A DNA stretch of 64,000 bases from Antennarius striatus (Eukaryota > Chordata > Actinopteri > Lophiiformes > Antennariidae). Shown one piece after another: positions 10,701 to 24,589 of this stretch. Within the stretch, counting starts at the first letter, position 1; every line of letters begins with the position of its first letter. The position numbers and the translations under genes were made by a program. Under the pieces are notes generated by a model. It searched no databases. It was not told the origin of the DNA and saw only the letters and a program-made list of their open reading frames with translations. The stretch is taken from positions 23,366,501 to 23,430,500 of the forward strand of contig NC_090779.1 in NCBI RefSeq assembly GCF_040054535.1, read 5' to 3'.

Positions 10701-13700
10701 GCACAGATATACAGGTACAGCTAAAACAGAAGAACCATCAGATCTTGACATTTTCCTGTTGTTGTTGTTGTCGTCGTTGTTGCCTCCCTTGCAGCTGTTC
10801 CCTTCTGATCATTGAGCACAGTACCCAGAGAAACAATGGTCAGTCCATGTTGCCTCATGGTTTCAATGACAATTCCCATTCAGAGTCTTCAAGTCGGTGG
10901 GTACAAAATCCTACCATTATCCGTAACAGAAATGAAACCTCCAGGCTCAACTCCTTCTTCATCCCTCCCCCAGGTTTTCAAAAAGTACTACAGAGTGGTC
11001 TTCATCAGAGGAGGATGAGTTGAATTTAAGCAATAAGGTTGGCACTACATTTCTGTCCTTGTAAGGTTATTTTTCTTAAATTCCATGCAGGACTTAATTT
11101 GCTGTCTTTCAGAAACCACAGAAGGTGAACCTGCGGAAAATGATTGAATTAAAAACGAGAGAAGGTACCAAAAGCTTTGAGTTCTATTAACTTAGTGTTC
11201 CTCCATAGCTTTTGGTTTGATAGTAAAATAAATAGTAATCGTGGATCCTTATCTGCCTTTAGCTTCGGCACTGCGAGTGCAGAGAATTCCATCCCTCCCA
11301 AAGGCTTCACCTTCCAGCAATGCTCTGCAGAACCCAGTAGATCCTTCCCCCACTTCCTTCCCATCCAGAGTTTCCCAGATCACCTCGACCCCCCATCCAG
11401 GCTGCAGACAGGTAAATATAAATATTTGTGATGAAGCTCTTCAACTTTTTTGTCTCCTGTTCTTGTTTCAAATACTTAAACAAGCAGATGGAACAGAGGA
11501 GCAGCCTTCATGTAGTAAAACCAGAACCGACAGTCAAACAGGAAGCTGAGGAGGAGGAAGAGGAGGAGAACGATAATGATGAAGAAAAAGAAGACGTAGG
11601 GGAGGATGAGGATGATGATGTTGAGGAAGAGGATGATGAAGAACATGAATGTGAGGGGGACAACAGCTGTGTGGCTTCATTTGAAGCCGACCTGGCTGAA
11701 TCAGTAGAATCGACCTCGGCTCCCGGTGCCTTTAAAGTTAGTGATGATGCTCAGGACTTACCCGACACACACACCGCTCACACTGAAACCAATCCAGCTC
11801 ATGCAGATGAGAATTCCCAAGAGAACGATCACAAAACAGACGAAGGAGACGAACGCCCACTTGGAACTATAAGTTATGCAATGTCAGCGACTTTAGCCAT
11901 ACAGGAGGATTGTGTTGTTTCAGCGGTCAGAGTAGAATCCAAGTTTTCTGATGAAGACGACAGCCTTGGGAGGGATTACCTACTGTCATCACCCCAAAAC
12001 ACGTTTCACATCAAAACTTTACCTGCTGAGGTTAAAGAGGAAGAGTTTGAAAGAGAAACGGGAAAGAACGATGACGAAAGTGATGCTGCAGAAAACAATC
12101 AACTAGGAGGATTTGATGGAGACACGGAGCTCGATTTTGTGAGAGAAGAAGATTCCTCTGATGCTGAAGACGATGCTGAATCAAACAAAGAAGCTTTGAG
12201 AGAGAAGCGCAGATCCTCATGGGGCTCCTCAATGGACGACAGTGACGATGAACGATGTGAAGAAGACGGGGTCAACAGAGGGGCAGCTGGCAAGAAAGGT
12301 GATCAGACGTCGGATTTTGAAAACCATTTGAAAAGTGAGTTCCATCAACCAAATGAAGAGCGCCTGGATAGCATGAGAGATGTTTCATCAGTAAAATGTG
12401 TCTCGACTCAGGCAGTTGGAGATGAACCCGTGTCCTCTCTGGGTCTATTCAACAGGCACTCAGTCAGAACACAGAGCAGCTATAGCAGACGAATCAGACT
12501 GGGATTCTTCCTCTGAAACTAAAGACCAATATGATGTCGACTGCTTCACTGAAATGGCGCCACTAGTTTCAAGAACCAGTTTTGTTCCAGCAAACCATCC
12601 AGAAGAGGAAGAGACTAAAGAGAATGATGAACTGGTGAAAACAATGACAACGAGCTGCTAGCTGTTGTGAAAGTTGATAGAAAGACGGTGATAGAAATGA
12701 GGACTCCAGGAGCACAGAAAAGAAGTTGCTGTATGATTTGTCCAGAACCACGGTCAGAGATTCTGATGTAGATCTGTGTCGACGCAACAAGATTGAGGAT
12801 GAATGTGAGGCTAAATTAACTCCACATGTTTCATCAGAGAACAGAAATGCTTCCCGAACAAGAGAGAATGAAAAAACAACCACACTGACTGTGTAGACCA
12901 CATCTACTGTCCTGTCCCCATGGAGATATGTGTGAAGCATCTGTGTTTTAGAAGTTCTTGCTCCTGTGCAGCGACATTAGAATTTGAAGTGTTGTAGTCG
13001 ACTCCATGCTCACTGGTTCGGCTCATGTAGAACATCGTCTGGTTGACATCACAGGAAGGAGACATCTCAGAGGGAAATGATCGTGAGGAGAGGGAACCTG
13101 CCAACACTACCTCACTTGTTCCTGAGACGGACGTCTCCAAAGAGAAGAGAAGAGGTAAAAGAGTGTAATGTACATTAATATGACTATAACCTACAATATT
13201 ATGACTTCACCTACAATACTTTGACTATAACATACAATACTATGATTATAACCTACAATTGTACGACTATAACCTAAAATACTAGGTTGTGTCTCTTAAT
13301 TTATAATTTATCTTTCATTTTCTGTCAGTCACATGAAATGCTGTGTCCTATAGTTATTTAGGTAGTTTTGCACAGAATCTAAAACTGATCTTCTCATGTG
13401 TTCAAACAGATTTCCTGTCTGAGCTTGGTCTGGATCAGGGAGACGAGGACGCAGATTCTTGGGACTCTGAGGTAAAGACACATTTCAGAACACTTCATAA
13501 GAGAAGGTTTTTGTCGTACAACTGGTCAGGGATGGATTTTTTCTCCTTCAGTCCTGCTCTGAAAATCCCAAGATGTCACATGAAGAAAAGCAAAGCATAT
13601 CGACCCCAGAGGTCCCCCCTGTCAGAGAAGATAGGAAAGACAGTAGGTGTTTTTTTTTATTCATTCTTTAGTCGGATCATTCCAGGAACCATCTCATGCA

Positions 13701-16700
13701 GCAAAAATTGAAAAACATGAATTAATCTCAGTAATTGAATTGAATGCATGTGATATTTTTGTGACATGAAGTAAGAGACACCAGTAAGAGAACCCTGCCC
13801 GGCTGCAGGATGGCCTCTCCTGGACTCGAGGAGTTTCCAGAGCGCTCCGATCCTTCTGAAGAAGCTCAGGACAAAGACGACGCGGTGTCGCCTCCCACGA
13901 AACCTCCGAGGAGCATCAGCTCCATCCAGAGACTCCTCAGCCCCCCCCGTCAGCCTGCACCCCGAGTGAGGAAGACGGCTCCTCAGAAACCAGAGAGTGA
14001 AGAGGGTAAGGCCGGTCAGGCGTCTGAAACGAAACGTTTGATCCCAGCGGTGAAACGCTTTCTGTCTTTGACTTTCAGAATCAGATTGGGAACCAGATCG
14101 TTTGACATCCTCGTCCACCACAGACAACTTTGAGCTTCAACACACAGCTGAACTTCAGGCAGTGGTTAAACCAGGTGAGGATCACAGGTCTGATAATATT
14201 TGTGTGCATACAGTATGTCCAGAGCTCTGGGTAAAACTCTGTCTCCTCAGGTTCCTCTGAGCCGTCACCAACGACCAAAGACAGTCAGGATGAAGTAGAA
14301 CCTGGACAGCAGCAACAAAAGGTGAGAGATGACCAGGATATAACATCTTTAACACAATAACAAACCATCACCCGTGAATTTTTGCAAACAGAGAAATAAA
14401 ATACACCATTGATATGCAGAAAATGAATGGACCCAAAGACAAAGCTCTATAATGTTTGCTGAATTTAAGAGTCCTTAAATATTAACAAAATGACAGCTTT
14501 TAACAACATTTAAAAGAGGTGAGGGTAATATTTTTGGTCTATAAGCACCTACAGATGTTTCTTGGTGCACGAAGCAAACACAGGGTCGGTCACTATCACT
14601 CGTGACCACTTGGTGTTAAATGACATCAGAACAGAGAGTGAAGTCGAAGTTTGAGAGATGAACTGTTTGTTTCCCCTATTTTAAGGGAATCACATGAAAA
14701 TTCAGACAAAACTTCCTCACACATTTGTATTTTGTTCCATGAGTAAAAATGTTTTTCCACTTCAGATTCATTAAAATGTGACTCAGCTAATATTTTAAGA
14801 GGATCTATGAAAATTCAATACTGACAGGTTCCTTTGATTATCATGTTAGTTTAAGTCCAAACTTGGTTCTTATATTCTTGGTTTTTTTTGTTCTTTCTGT
14901 GCCCACCTATGACACCAAAAGGAGAAATATCAGGCAGGAGATTCATGTGAGTTAAATCCAAACAGCCCAGAACCGTCTGGCCACGTTGTTTTTCTCTCTT
15001 CATTTCATCTGTGTGCTTAGTTTCACCTCTTGATGATCTATTTCTTTACTTTGATTTTCATTTGCAGTGTGTTAATATTTATATTCTGTAGATCTGTGTA
15101 CAAGTAGAAGAGTTCTTCTTGCATGTACATATCTGTGTGTTCCTAACCAACCACACAGAATCTGATCTGTTGAAGTTTATTTGCGCTGCGGTCAAATAAA
15201 CCTTGGCTTGTTTCAGCTTTGGATTCCTTCAGGACGGCTGAACAAAGCTTAGAGACGCGACCCGTCTGTCATCACGCATCGGCTTTTTGCATGTGTCTTT
15301 ACTTTGAATGGATTCTGTTGTATAAACTCTCTCCTTCTAGGTGATGCAGTGTGAACATTGTTCAGATAATAGCCTTCTTTGCCATGAAAAGAAGTGCTGC
15401 TGTGTTAATATGGCAACATGTGCTGCAGTGTTTCTTTACAGATACACGTATTTTATATCTCTGTGGGTGAATAGATGTCATATTTTGCGGCCTCCTAGGA
15501 TTTAGAGCGACATATTAAACTTGTTCAGTTTGCTGCTTATTGAATTGAATTCTGCTTTTGCCTTCATGTCAGCCCATCATGAATGAGCTTTGTCTATTTT
15601 GAAACAGCAGTGGTTGCAATGCATGAAAACCAGGTTGATGCTGTAAAATCAAACAATAGTCATTGATTAAAGATCACAGGATGTTTATAAAATGTGATTA
15701 GAAGTTTAATAGGATCTACATTTACAGTTTTTCACAATTCTAGATGAAACAAAGGGAAAAATATCTACAACCCATTCCTGTGTTTTTTAAATCAATACAG
15801 TGTTACAAAATACAGTATTGTGCAGAGGTGTGGCGATGCTGTTACACACTAATGTCCCTGTAGTAACCACAGTCAGGTGTTAGTTCTCCAAAGGGAGGCG
15901 CCGCAATAAATCATGCATCACAAAGACGACACATCCTGCTGTAACACACGTCCTGCTTAAGTTTGTCTCTCATGTGCAGTTGTCAAATATTAATCCCTGG
16001 GTGTGTTTGTTTTTTCTTTAGGTTTGTAAAGAGACGACAGGATCTGGAGCGGAGGTGCAGAAATCCAGCGCTTCCCTGGACGCTGATGGAGAAGCACTGA
16101 AAGACATGAGAGCTGAAAAACCTGACAGCAGTTCAGGTTTCCTGTCCAGTCAGGATGGAGTCCAGCAGGGGCCGCTGCCTGTAGCCCCCAAGAGGTAAAA
16201 GTTCAAGACCTAAGAAAGAGATCTCCCAGCCGGAGCTGGTCAGGGGGTCCAGAACCCGTGGAAATACCACGATAAAACAATAGTATCAGACTTCTTTTGT
16301 TTTCTTCTTTTCTTTCTTCGCCGTCACAAGAAAACAAACCGCTGTATCCGATGAAGCCGTAACGGCTCGGTGTGTGTGGGATGGACGAACGCGAAGTCGA
16401 AGGCCGCTTCGGCGTTACGGTCCAGCCATCCGGGTAGACTCCGGCTTCGGGAGTTCGGTCCTGGTGAATAAAGCATCGGGGTTCCCCACACGACAACGTG
16501 AGGTCCGCCACAATCAAAGAATGTAAACCGCTGTGTTTGACGAAGCCAAAACGGCTCCGTAAGCGACAGACACGGACAAATGTGAAGACCGGAGCTAACT
16601 CAGCCAGCGGCCAGAACTTCTGGGTAGACGATGGCCAAAACTGTACACAAACAAACGTTTGTTTTCTTGTGTACAGCCTGCTGGTGTTATATGTTAGAGG

Positions 16701-19700
16701 ACATTAAACAGAGCTCTTGTTCACGTGATCCCTTCTGGGAGATGCACCGTGACTGGTTGGGCACTTGACAGGTAGTGGGTGGAGTTAAAAGCGTGACAGT
16801 GTGAGGTTTTCAAGTGAGCTTATTCAAATATACTGTATGGGGGGGGGGGGTTACACCATCACACTTAAACCACACTTTAATTCAGCTCCCAGAGCTGCAG
16901 AAGTTTTCTAAATAATCCCGTTTTTCTTTCTGGTGTTTGTTGGATCCAGGTTAACGGCTGGCGGACGGCAGCAAAACAAGGTGAAAGAACGACTCTGTTG
17001 ATGCTTTTATTACGTGATGCAGAATAAAACGTGGAACCACATTAACGCTGAGGTTTGTTTTCGTATTCAGAGCCCTGAACAAACGGAGATGGCGGAAGAC
17101 TTTGATGACATCACTCAGTCATCGGACTCGGCCACGGATGACATGGACTCCCCCACGTCAGGGTATCGACACGCTTCCCTCCTGGTTCAGAAGCTGGACT
17201 CAGCCACTCTGGGTATGCCCCCCCCCCTCCCACTGCAGCCCCTCCCCTATTAAGACTTAATTTCACATAATCCATTTTATAAACATCTTCGTGTCTCAGA
17301 CTCGAGGAGCATGGTGAAGCTGCAGAACATTTTCCACGAATACGAGCGCTCCATCCAGAAGGCAAAGGGTCGCCATGGTTACCTGTCCGACAAGGTGGTC
17401 GTTCTTGAAATGGAGAAGGCGGAGCTTAAGCGATCCCTGGAGGAAGTCAAAGACCTGAAGTCTGGCTTAGAGCGCGACCAGCTGGAGCTGCAGACCGAAG
17501 TCACCAACCTGAAGTGAGAAGTACCTCCTGGTAATAGATTACTCTGTAATCCTGTCGTCACCATCACATCTTGTGTAATTGGTTATTTGATGTAGATTCC
17601 AGCTGAAACAGGAGCAGGAAAATGGCAGCAATGCCTCCATGATGTACAGCAGCACCAGAGACAAGCTGAGGAGGATGGAGGAGCAGCAGCAGCTGGAGGT
17701 GCAGGAGAAGCAGAAGGTGGAGCTCAGCCTCAGGAATCTGGAGCTGGAGATGGGAGCCCTGGTGAACAACATGAAGCAGGTAGACCTGCTGGAACGTGAA
17801 CGCTTCACGCTGCAGGAATTACTTTCACCGTGGCGTTTCCTGGTCGGTGGCCGCTCTCCCGTTTGGTGTTGATGGGATTGTAACGTTGGCGGGTTTTGTG
17901 TCGACCCCCCAGATGGAAGAGGCCCACAGGGAGACCCAGAGGCTGCTGGACCAGGAGCGCAGCGCTCGGACCCTGCAGGAGAATCTGCTGAGCAGCCACC
18001 TCCGTAAGCAGCAGGAGATGGAGGAGGAAAACAGGAGGAACATGAGCAAAAGCAACGAGGTAACGCTCAGAGACGTAAAGTCGTCTCAGGTCAAGTTAGT
18101 TCATGGTTAGCACGAAGGTTTCTACGTGATGACCTGCCTCTCGAAGCCACCTTGACGTGTCGTGTTGATGTTGGTAGGCCTTGTCTCAGCTCACTGAGGC
18201 CAGTGATAGGGAGAGGGAGTTACTCCAGCAGAACGCCAGCCTGCAGGAGCAGCTGAACCTCCTGAAGGCGGACCTGGAGCGCTCCCAGGCCACCAGCAGC
18301 CTCCGAGAGCGCCACCTGTGGGAGGAGAAGGAGGCTCTGAAGGAGCAGCTGGAAGACGCTCGGCGAGATCTCCAACTCAACAGCGAAGCCTTGACCCAGA
18401 CCGGCTTCAGCTGCAACAACCAGGTGACCAGCTTGAAGTCGGAGTTGTCTCTGGCGACGAGCCGCCTGGAGAACGAGCGCCAGACGCGTGAGACCCTGCA
18501 GGCGGAGGCGGAGTCCACTCGGACCCGCCTGGCCGGAGCCGTGAAGGAGGCGGAGCTCTGCCTGGAGGCTCGAAGAGACGCAGAGAGAACGCTGCTCCGG
18601 GAGAAGGAGGAGCACCAGCGCCTCAAAGACAGACTCACAGGTGGGGGGAGGTCCAGGTGGGGGGGGGTTAACATGCAGCAGGTGTTCCCTCACCTCGCTT
18701 TAGTGGATGTCAGTGAACGCACCACAGCTGGGCTCATCTGATGGTTCATGTCTGTCATCCATCTTCTGTCTTTGTGCTTCTCATTAACTCGTTGGTTTGT
18801 TCATTGTTTTTGGATTCAGGTTGAACTGCACTGATATTTAATGTCATGATGACGTTCGAAGTTTCTCCTGGAACCTTTATCTTCAATTGAACGCTTGTTT
18901 GCAGGTGAAGCAGCCAGTCAGCGCGAGGCCGTCAGCAGCCTGTCTCAGAAGCTGTCTGATGCCGAGGCGCATTCAAACAGCATGGAGAACGAGGTGCATC
19001 GGGTCACGCTGCAGCTGGCAGAGAAAGGGTTACTGCTGGACGTCCTGCAGCGCGAGAAGGACCAGACGACCGCTCGGGTCAAGGAGCTGGAGGGGGCTCA
19101 GCAGGCCGAAAGGGAGCTTTTCAGCCGTGCCGGAGTGCGACAAGAGGCCACGCAGGAGAGGCTAGCCCAAGCCCAGAGCGAGGCCATGTTACTACGGCAA
19201 CAACTAGAGGAGGCCCAGAATAAAGGCTCGGCAAAGGAGCGTGCTGTGACCGACGCCCAAGAGCGCTTCAGCGACATCTTGACCAAGCTGCGCTCCGACT
19301 GCGAGGAGAGAGTCCAGCTGATGGAGGAGAGGAACAAAGAGCTCGTCGGTAAAGCCGCCGAACTCAGAGATCAGATCTACAAACTGGAGGAAGAGAAGAA
19401 CGAACGAGAGGTGAGACGGTTCAACACCTGCAGCCCTTTGGCTGCAGACCCTCTTCAGACCCTTCCTTCTCTGGATCCTGTCTGCAGGCCGGTCTGAGGC
19501 TGCTGCAGCAGGAGCTGGCCGACGCCCTCAAGAAGCTGTCCATGAGCGAAGCTTCTCTGGAAGTCAACACGCGTTACCGTAGCGACCTGGAGGAGGAGAA
19601 GGCTCGGCTCCTCAGAGACCTGGACCGGCTGAAGGGAAAGGTAACGGCAGCCCGCTGCGACACCAGCGGTAACACCAGAACACATCAGTCATGGCTCTGG

Positions 19701-22700
19701 AAATGTTTGTCTGTGGTGCAGCTGGAGGAAAGTGAGGACCAGTATGTCCAAGCTGAGAAGCGCATCAACGGTCTGAAGAACGCGCTGGACCATAAAGAAA
19801 AGGAGCTCACCGGCGCCGCTCAGGAAATCCAGACGGCATTGAACGCCTCAGCGGCTTCTGACACCACGGTCAGACAGCTGGAAGAAGCCGTGCAGAGGTG
19901 AGACCTGCTGTCCACACGCAGCAACACCTGGATTTAAACACGTCAGGTTAATGAACCTTCAGAAGGGAGGAAGGATTCGTGTTCAACAACATTCATGTCT
20001 TCAGGCTGGAGATAGAGAACGCCAGGCTGGAAGCCGCTGCAAAGCAACAGTCCCACAAAATCGATGCGCTTCAGAAAGGAGCTCAGGAAGCTGCCGTGGT
20101 GAGTCTGCAGACGGTCCTGCTCCACGTCGCTCACGAGTGGAACCATGTCTGTTTTTATGGCTAATAAAGGAAGATATATCTTTCCTGTATTTGAATGACT
20201 TCACATGTTGAGGTCGTCATCGTATTTTAAGGCATCCAATCTTTTTCCAGACATCTGACCTCTCACCTGGAACAGGGGTTGGTAAGCTCGGACTCCGCCT
20301 GGCAGAGCTGGAGAAGGAAAAAGGAGACTTGAGCACACAGGTGTTACAGCGATGCATTCACGTGCTGGAAGGTGCTGCGTATGTCGACGTTAGCGTTCCT
20401 CCTGACGGTGGTTTGAGTCCGTCTGTCGTCTCGTTCCAGGTGGAGATAGAAAAGAAAAAAGCAAAGAAGGTGGTCGAGCAGAAGAAGGCCGTCGACACCC
20501 GGCTGGATGAAGAGATGAAGAGAAACGCAGAGCTTCAAAAAGAAACGTACAGGTGACTCCTGAACACCTCGCTGCCCCCCTCCTCGCCTCTGGCAGCACT
20601 TCCTGTTGTCTAGACGCCGCCAGCATCCAGCAGAGCGCAGTCTATGGTGTCTTCTGGCTTCAACACTGATTTGTTTGTGGATTTTTATTACTTTGCATTT
20701 CCTGTCCATGGATTTCAGGATGCGAACTTTATTAAAGACTGCAAAGAAGAAGTTGCGGGATCAGGACGTGACGGGACATGAGTTTGGTTCTCCAGTGAGC
20801 AGCCTGCGGACGGACCTCGGCAGAACCGGACAGTCTGAAGGAGCTTTAGGACGAATGAAAGATAAGGTTTGTACGCTACCCTCAGTGAGGTTCAACACTT
20901 CCTGTTGAACAACGTCTGGAGTCCGTCAGGTGTTTTATCGTTTCTCGACCAGGTGGAGGACCTACAGAGGCAGCTGGACAGGGAGGCGTCGCGGCGCAGC
21001 CAGCTGGAGAAGTCCAACGACGACCTGAAGGATCAGCTGGCGTCACTCAAGGGCTTCGGCCAAAACAACGAGGAGCTGGAGAGAAGCAAGAGGCAGCTGG
21101 AGGAGGAGGTCCTGAACCTGAGGCGCCGGCTGGAGGCCTGTCAGGTGGAGCAGAACCAGCTGGACGCGTACCGGCGGGACGTGGAGGAGAGAGCCCGACA
21201 GGACGTCCAGCAGAAGCTGGATCAAGTCAACGTCTTCCTGCAGGTGAACATTTTATGACCTTCAGGTATTAAATCCACAAATTCTGCTTTGCCTACCCCC
21301 GATTTAGCCCCCCAGCCCGTACCTTTTAAAACCCAAAGCAGGAAGCTCCACCTGTGGGTGTGGCCTCTCCAGTGACTTCAGACTGTGTTTGTCTCTCAGT
21401 CCCAGGCTGCATCCCAGGAAGCTCTGGATCACATGAGAGAGAACAATGAGGCCTTCCTGCGCGCCCAGCTAAAGCAGAGGATCCAGGAGATGGAGGGGGA
21501 ACTGGACCGAGCTCGCACCATCCAGCGGGACAACCTGAACCAACGAGAATCCTCACGCCTGGAGCTGGAGCAGTACCAGCAGCTGTACAGAGAGGAGCTC
21601 CGCCTCCGCAAGTCCCTGGAAGCCAAACTTGAGAGGTGACCAAAGCGTTTGGTCGGGCCGAACGGACCCTTCTGACCAAGTTTAGCAAAATGAAGCTTCT
21701 GTCCAGGGACGCAATAGAGTGCTTTTAATTTGAAATGCATACAGGAAGTCTTATGTTTTATATTTCTATAGAATTGCTGTAACGTTTATAACATACAGAA
21801 CATTAGCGTTAGCAACACTGGAACCTGCCCAACCCCAGTGGGGCTTCTGATTGGTTTTCAGTTGAGAGTTTTGGAGGAGATACTGAACTGTTTTTAATAC
21901 TTGGTTCCCCCTCCTGTTCCCCCTCCTGTTCCCCACCCTGTCCCCCACTCTGTCCCCCACCCTGTCCACCACAGGGTTAACTGTCGACTCAACGAAGCCA
22001 ATTCCAAGCTGCTTAGTGAGCGCAGCAGGTCTCTGCTCACTAGTAGTCTTGGGGGCCCCTCGCTGCACTTGGATTCTGGTGGTTCATCCTCAAACTACGG
22101 GGTCTCCATGTCCGGCCCTGTTCCTGAACAACAGAGCATCAGGGCTGAGGACTTCCTCGCTAAGGTCCATCCTCAGGGTTTTCCAACAAACATGACAGAG
22201 CCATCCCTCCATCCAGATCCGCTCCAGATAAAACTTTAACATCTTTTCTGCCTTGTGCTGAGCTTTCCTCTCTTCGTGGTTCTAACCTGATCTGCATTCA
22301 TATGTTCCACTGATTTTAAAGGCCTGCAGAAACTCTTCTCTAAAGCAGAGCGTGCTTCCTGGCTTATCCTGCTTCATTCCACTTCATTTTATTCCCATTC
22401 AATCATCTGAGACTAACTTGTTGCTCTTCACCATAGTCCTGTTTGGTGGTGAACTGTTATTTTTAAATGCATCAATGTTTTACAGTTTTACTTTACAACT
22501 CAAATCTAACGACACCTTTTTTCCAGATGCGGAGCGAGTTGGCTAAAAACGTGACCCAAGAATTAAACGATGGTGAGTTCACTGACTTGAAATGTGTGAT
22601 TCAACCTTCTCAGAGTTTCTGTCTGGTCTCTGACAGCCGCTGCAGGTGTAGCTGCTGTTAACTGTGTTTCTGGTCCTCAGCCAAAGTGGAGCTGGACTCA

Positions 22701-22811
22701 GCCTCCGCCCGTTTGTCCCCGGTGGGATCTGCCTCGTGGGCGGACCTGGACCCCGTCAGCAGGGCCTGGCAGGAGTACGTAGAGGTTTTAATGAGGAACC
22801 ATCAGATGTGA
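7800..22811 (+). CDS. ankrd26: ankrd26-like protein (ankyrin repeats plus long coiled coil)
   Basis: Multi-exon gene. Ankyrin exons: 7800-7999, 8956-9070, 9159-9332, 9678-9784 and 10053-10190; then short exons, an acidic exon from about 11488, and small exons at about 13411, 13551, 13808, 14079, 14251, 16021, 16950 and 17071. Coiled-coil exons run from 17300 to 22194, with final exons at 22527-22573 and 22680-22811. The start MKKIFRFAKKK, the motif DLGKVHKAAAAGDLEKLKRL, the signature DDITQSSDSATDD and the coiled-coil opening MVKLQNIFHEYERSIQKAKG are those of vertebrate ANKRD26, a basal-body and centriole protein. The gene ends ...VEVLMRNHQM and stop. Oddities: the acidic region 12330-13160 changes reading frame several times (see findings), and a 13-nt exon (10884-10896) is needed to keep phase. 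The part from 17 kb on is very clean, so the gene is probably active. Confidence 0.85.
10340..10425 (+). repeat. fish interspersed repeat fragment in intron
   Basis: The phrase TTCGCTGTGGCGACCCCTGA followed by AAGG..AAACCCGAAAGGAG is a very common fish retroposon tail. It lies in the intron after the fifth ankyrin exon. Confidence 0.6.
14322..16020. other. long intron of ankrd26-like gene, no feature seen
   Basis: AT-rich intron between the exon ending GGACAGCAGCAACAAAAG (14321) and the one starting VCKETTGSG (16021). No exon, RNA gene or clear transposon recognised on either strand. Confidence 0.5.
16320..16680 (+). repeat. two diverged GC-rich tandem copies plus a palindrome
   Basis: The unit starting AAACAAACCGCTGTATCCGA (about 16330) recurs at about 16522 as ATGTAAACCGCTGTGTTTGA. 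Both are followed by GAAGCC..AACGGCTC and similar words, then by a GGGTAGAC block. The second copy ends in a near-perfect palindrome at 16641-16676, with arms CTGTACACAA and TTGTGTACAG. It lies in an intron and is clearly richer in C+G than its surroundings. It may be a transposon relic. Confidence 0.5.
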
Positions 22812-22959
22812 TGGAGGTACTTCAACTCACCATGAGATCCGACCAAAGCCAGCGGCCAGCAATGAAACACCAAACACTAACTTATCTTCCTTTTTCATGA
22901 AAGGAAGACGACTTAATGCACATTGCACCAAAGGGAACAAGTCATAAATGTGTTTTATG

Positions 22960-23200
22960 TATATCCCCGTGTCTGCGTGGGTTCTCTCCGGGTTCTCCGG
23001 CCTCCTCCCACCTCCAAAAAACATGCACTTAGGGTGAATTGGCCCGTCCAAAACCGCCTGTTGGTGTTGGTGTGTGTGTGTGTTTGTTTGTCTACATGTG
23101 GCTCCACGGTGCCCCCCAGCCAGCTGGGATAGGCTCCAGCATCCTGCTATCTGTGACAACAGAACGAGCGGGTCATGAAGATAAATGAATGAATTTGAGA
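22960..23200 (+). repeat. fish LINE/SINE-type 3' tail
   Basis: Contains TGCGTGGGTTCTCTCCGGGT, CGGCCTCCTCCCACCTCC, GGTGAATTGGCCCGTCC and AGCTGGGATAGGCTCCAGCA in the order seen in a very abundant fish interspersed repeat. It ends with ATAAATGAATGAAT. Confidence 0.7.
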
Positions 23201-24589
23201 CAGATGTACAGAAGACTAAAGTTATAAATGAAAGAGCAAAACTGTCGACTTGAGTGAATCAGTTCCGTGTGTTCTCTACAGTAATTTGTTGAATTCCATT
23301 CAATCACTTCTTTGGACTCGGTCGTACAAAGACTTTTTTAAAAAAAAGACTTGTAAAACAAACTTGTGGAAGAAAAAGTGAAAGTTAACACAACTCATTT
23401 CCATTTTCTTCCCCTCTGAAGCAAACAGACCTTTGTCAGAGCTTAAAGGTGTCACGCAGACTTTTTAATGTTATTTATAACATAAATCCTTTTGGTACTT
23501 TTACTGTAATAACAGGTTTTTACACCTACCTTTAAAACCTCTAATAGACTCGGAGGATATGTCTGAACAGATTTCTCATAAATTCATCCCTTAACCTCTC
23601 TTCATTCTGCTGCTATTTTGTTCACAGCTTATTTTTCTGTATCTTATATTCAAGAGGAAAAAAAAGGTGCATCCTTCCCTGGGTTGTTAACCCAACCCTC
23701 ATTATCCACGTCTGGATGTTCTTCACACTCCCAAACACACCAAACCTGATGGTATGTGTTGCTTTAGAAACCGTTTCCTGCACTTATTAAAATGAGACAA
23801 CGCGTTTACGATCGCCCCCCCGGCGTGTCTCTCCTCCCTTTGATCCCTCCCTCCCTGCATCAGCCTCAAATGTTAGATATTCAAATCTGGTTGCATTTAT
23901 TTTTGTTTCCTTTACGCATCTGACAGACTGACTATTAAATGTTCTCTTCTCCTCTTTCTTCCGTCGACGGAGCTTCATGCGCCGTGCGTAAAGCGTGTTT
24001 TTGATTGAGGAGGTTACAACTGTTGTCATGAAGCGTTTGGAGGCAGCAGGAATACAAACAGACAGATTCTGAATGAAGGCTTGTTTTTGTGAAAAGCGAC
24101 TCTGGTTTAAAACAAAGCGCTCCTCGCTGGGTCATCCTCCGTCTGTGATGCCCAGTCTTTTTATCTCCGACTGCCGGTCCGACAGCTGTAAAGGAAAAAC
24201 AAGACGTCTGTTTCCCCACCTCTGATGAGGTTGTCGACTGAACAGGACGTTTATTAATAAATCTCTCTGCTGCGACGGGAAAGAGCAGAAGAAGAAATAG
24301 TTTTGAAGACTTAATAAGCAAAGGTCCCTCTATGTGTCGATGGAACTAAAGAAACACCTTCTATTGGATCTTTAGAAATAAAAATAATCAAATTATTTAG
24401 TGAAATTACTTCTTAATTCCTGATCTTCAGCTCAACCTTCTACCAAATTGAGTAGAACCGTTTGTATGTTTCGATTTTATTTTTTAATCCCGCTGACAAA
24501 CAAACCAGGAAGTAGCACCAATGAAAACACAAATCTTGAAACTCAAATTAAAAAGAAAAAAAACAACAACAAAGTAATAATGAGCGTCC

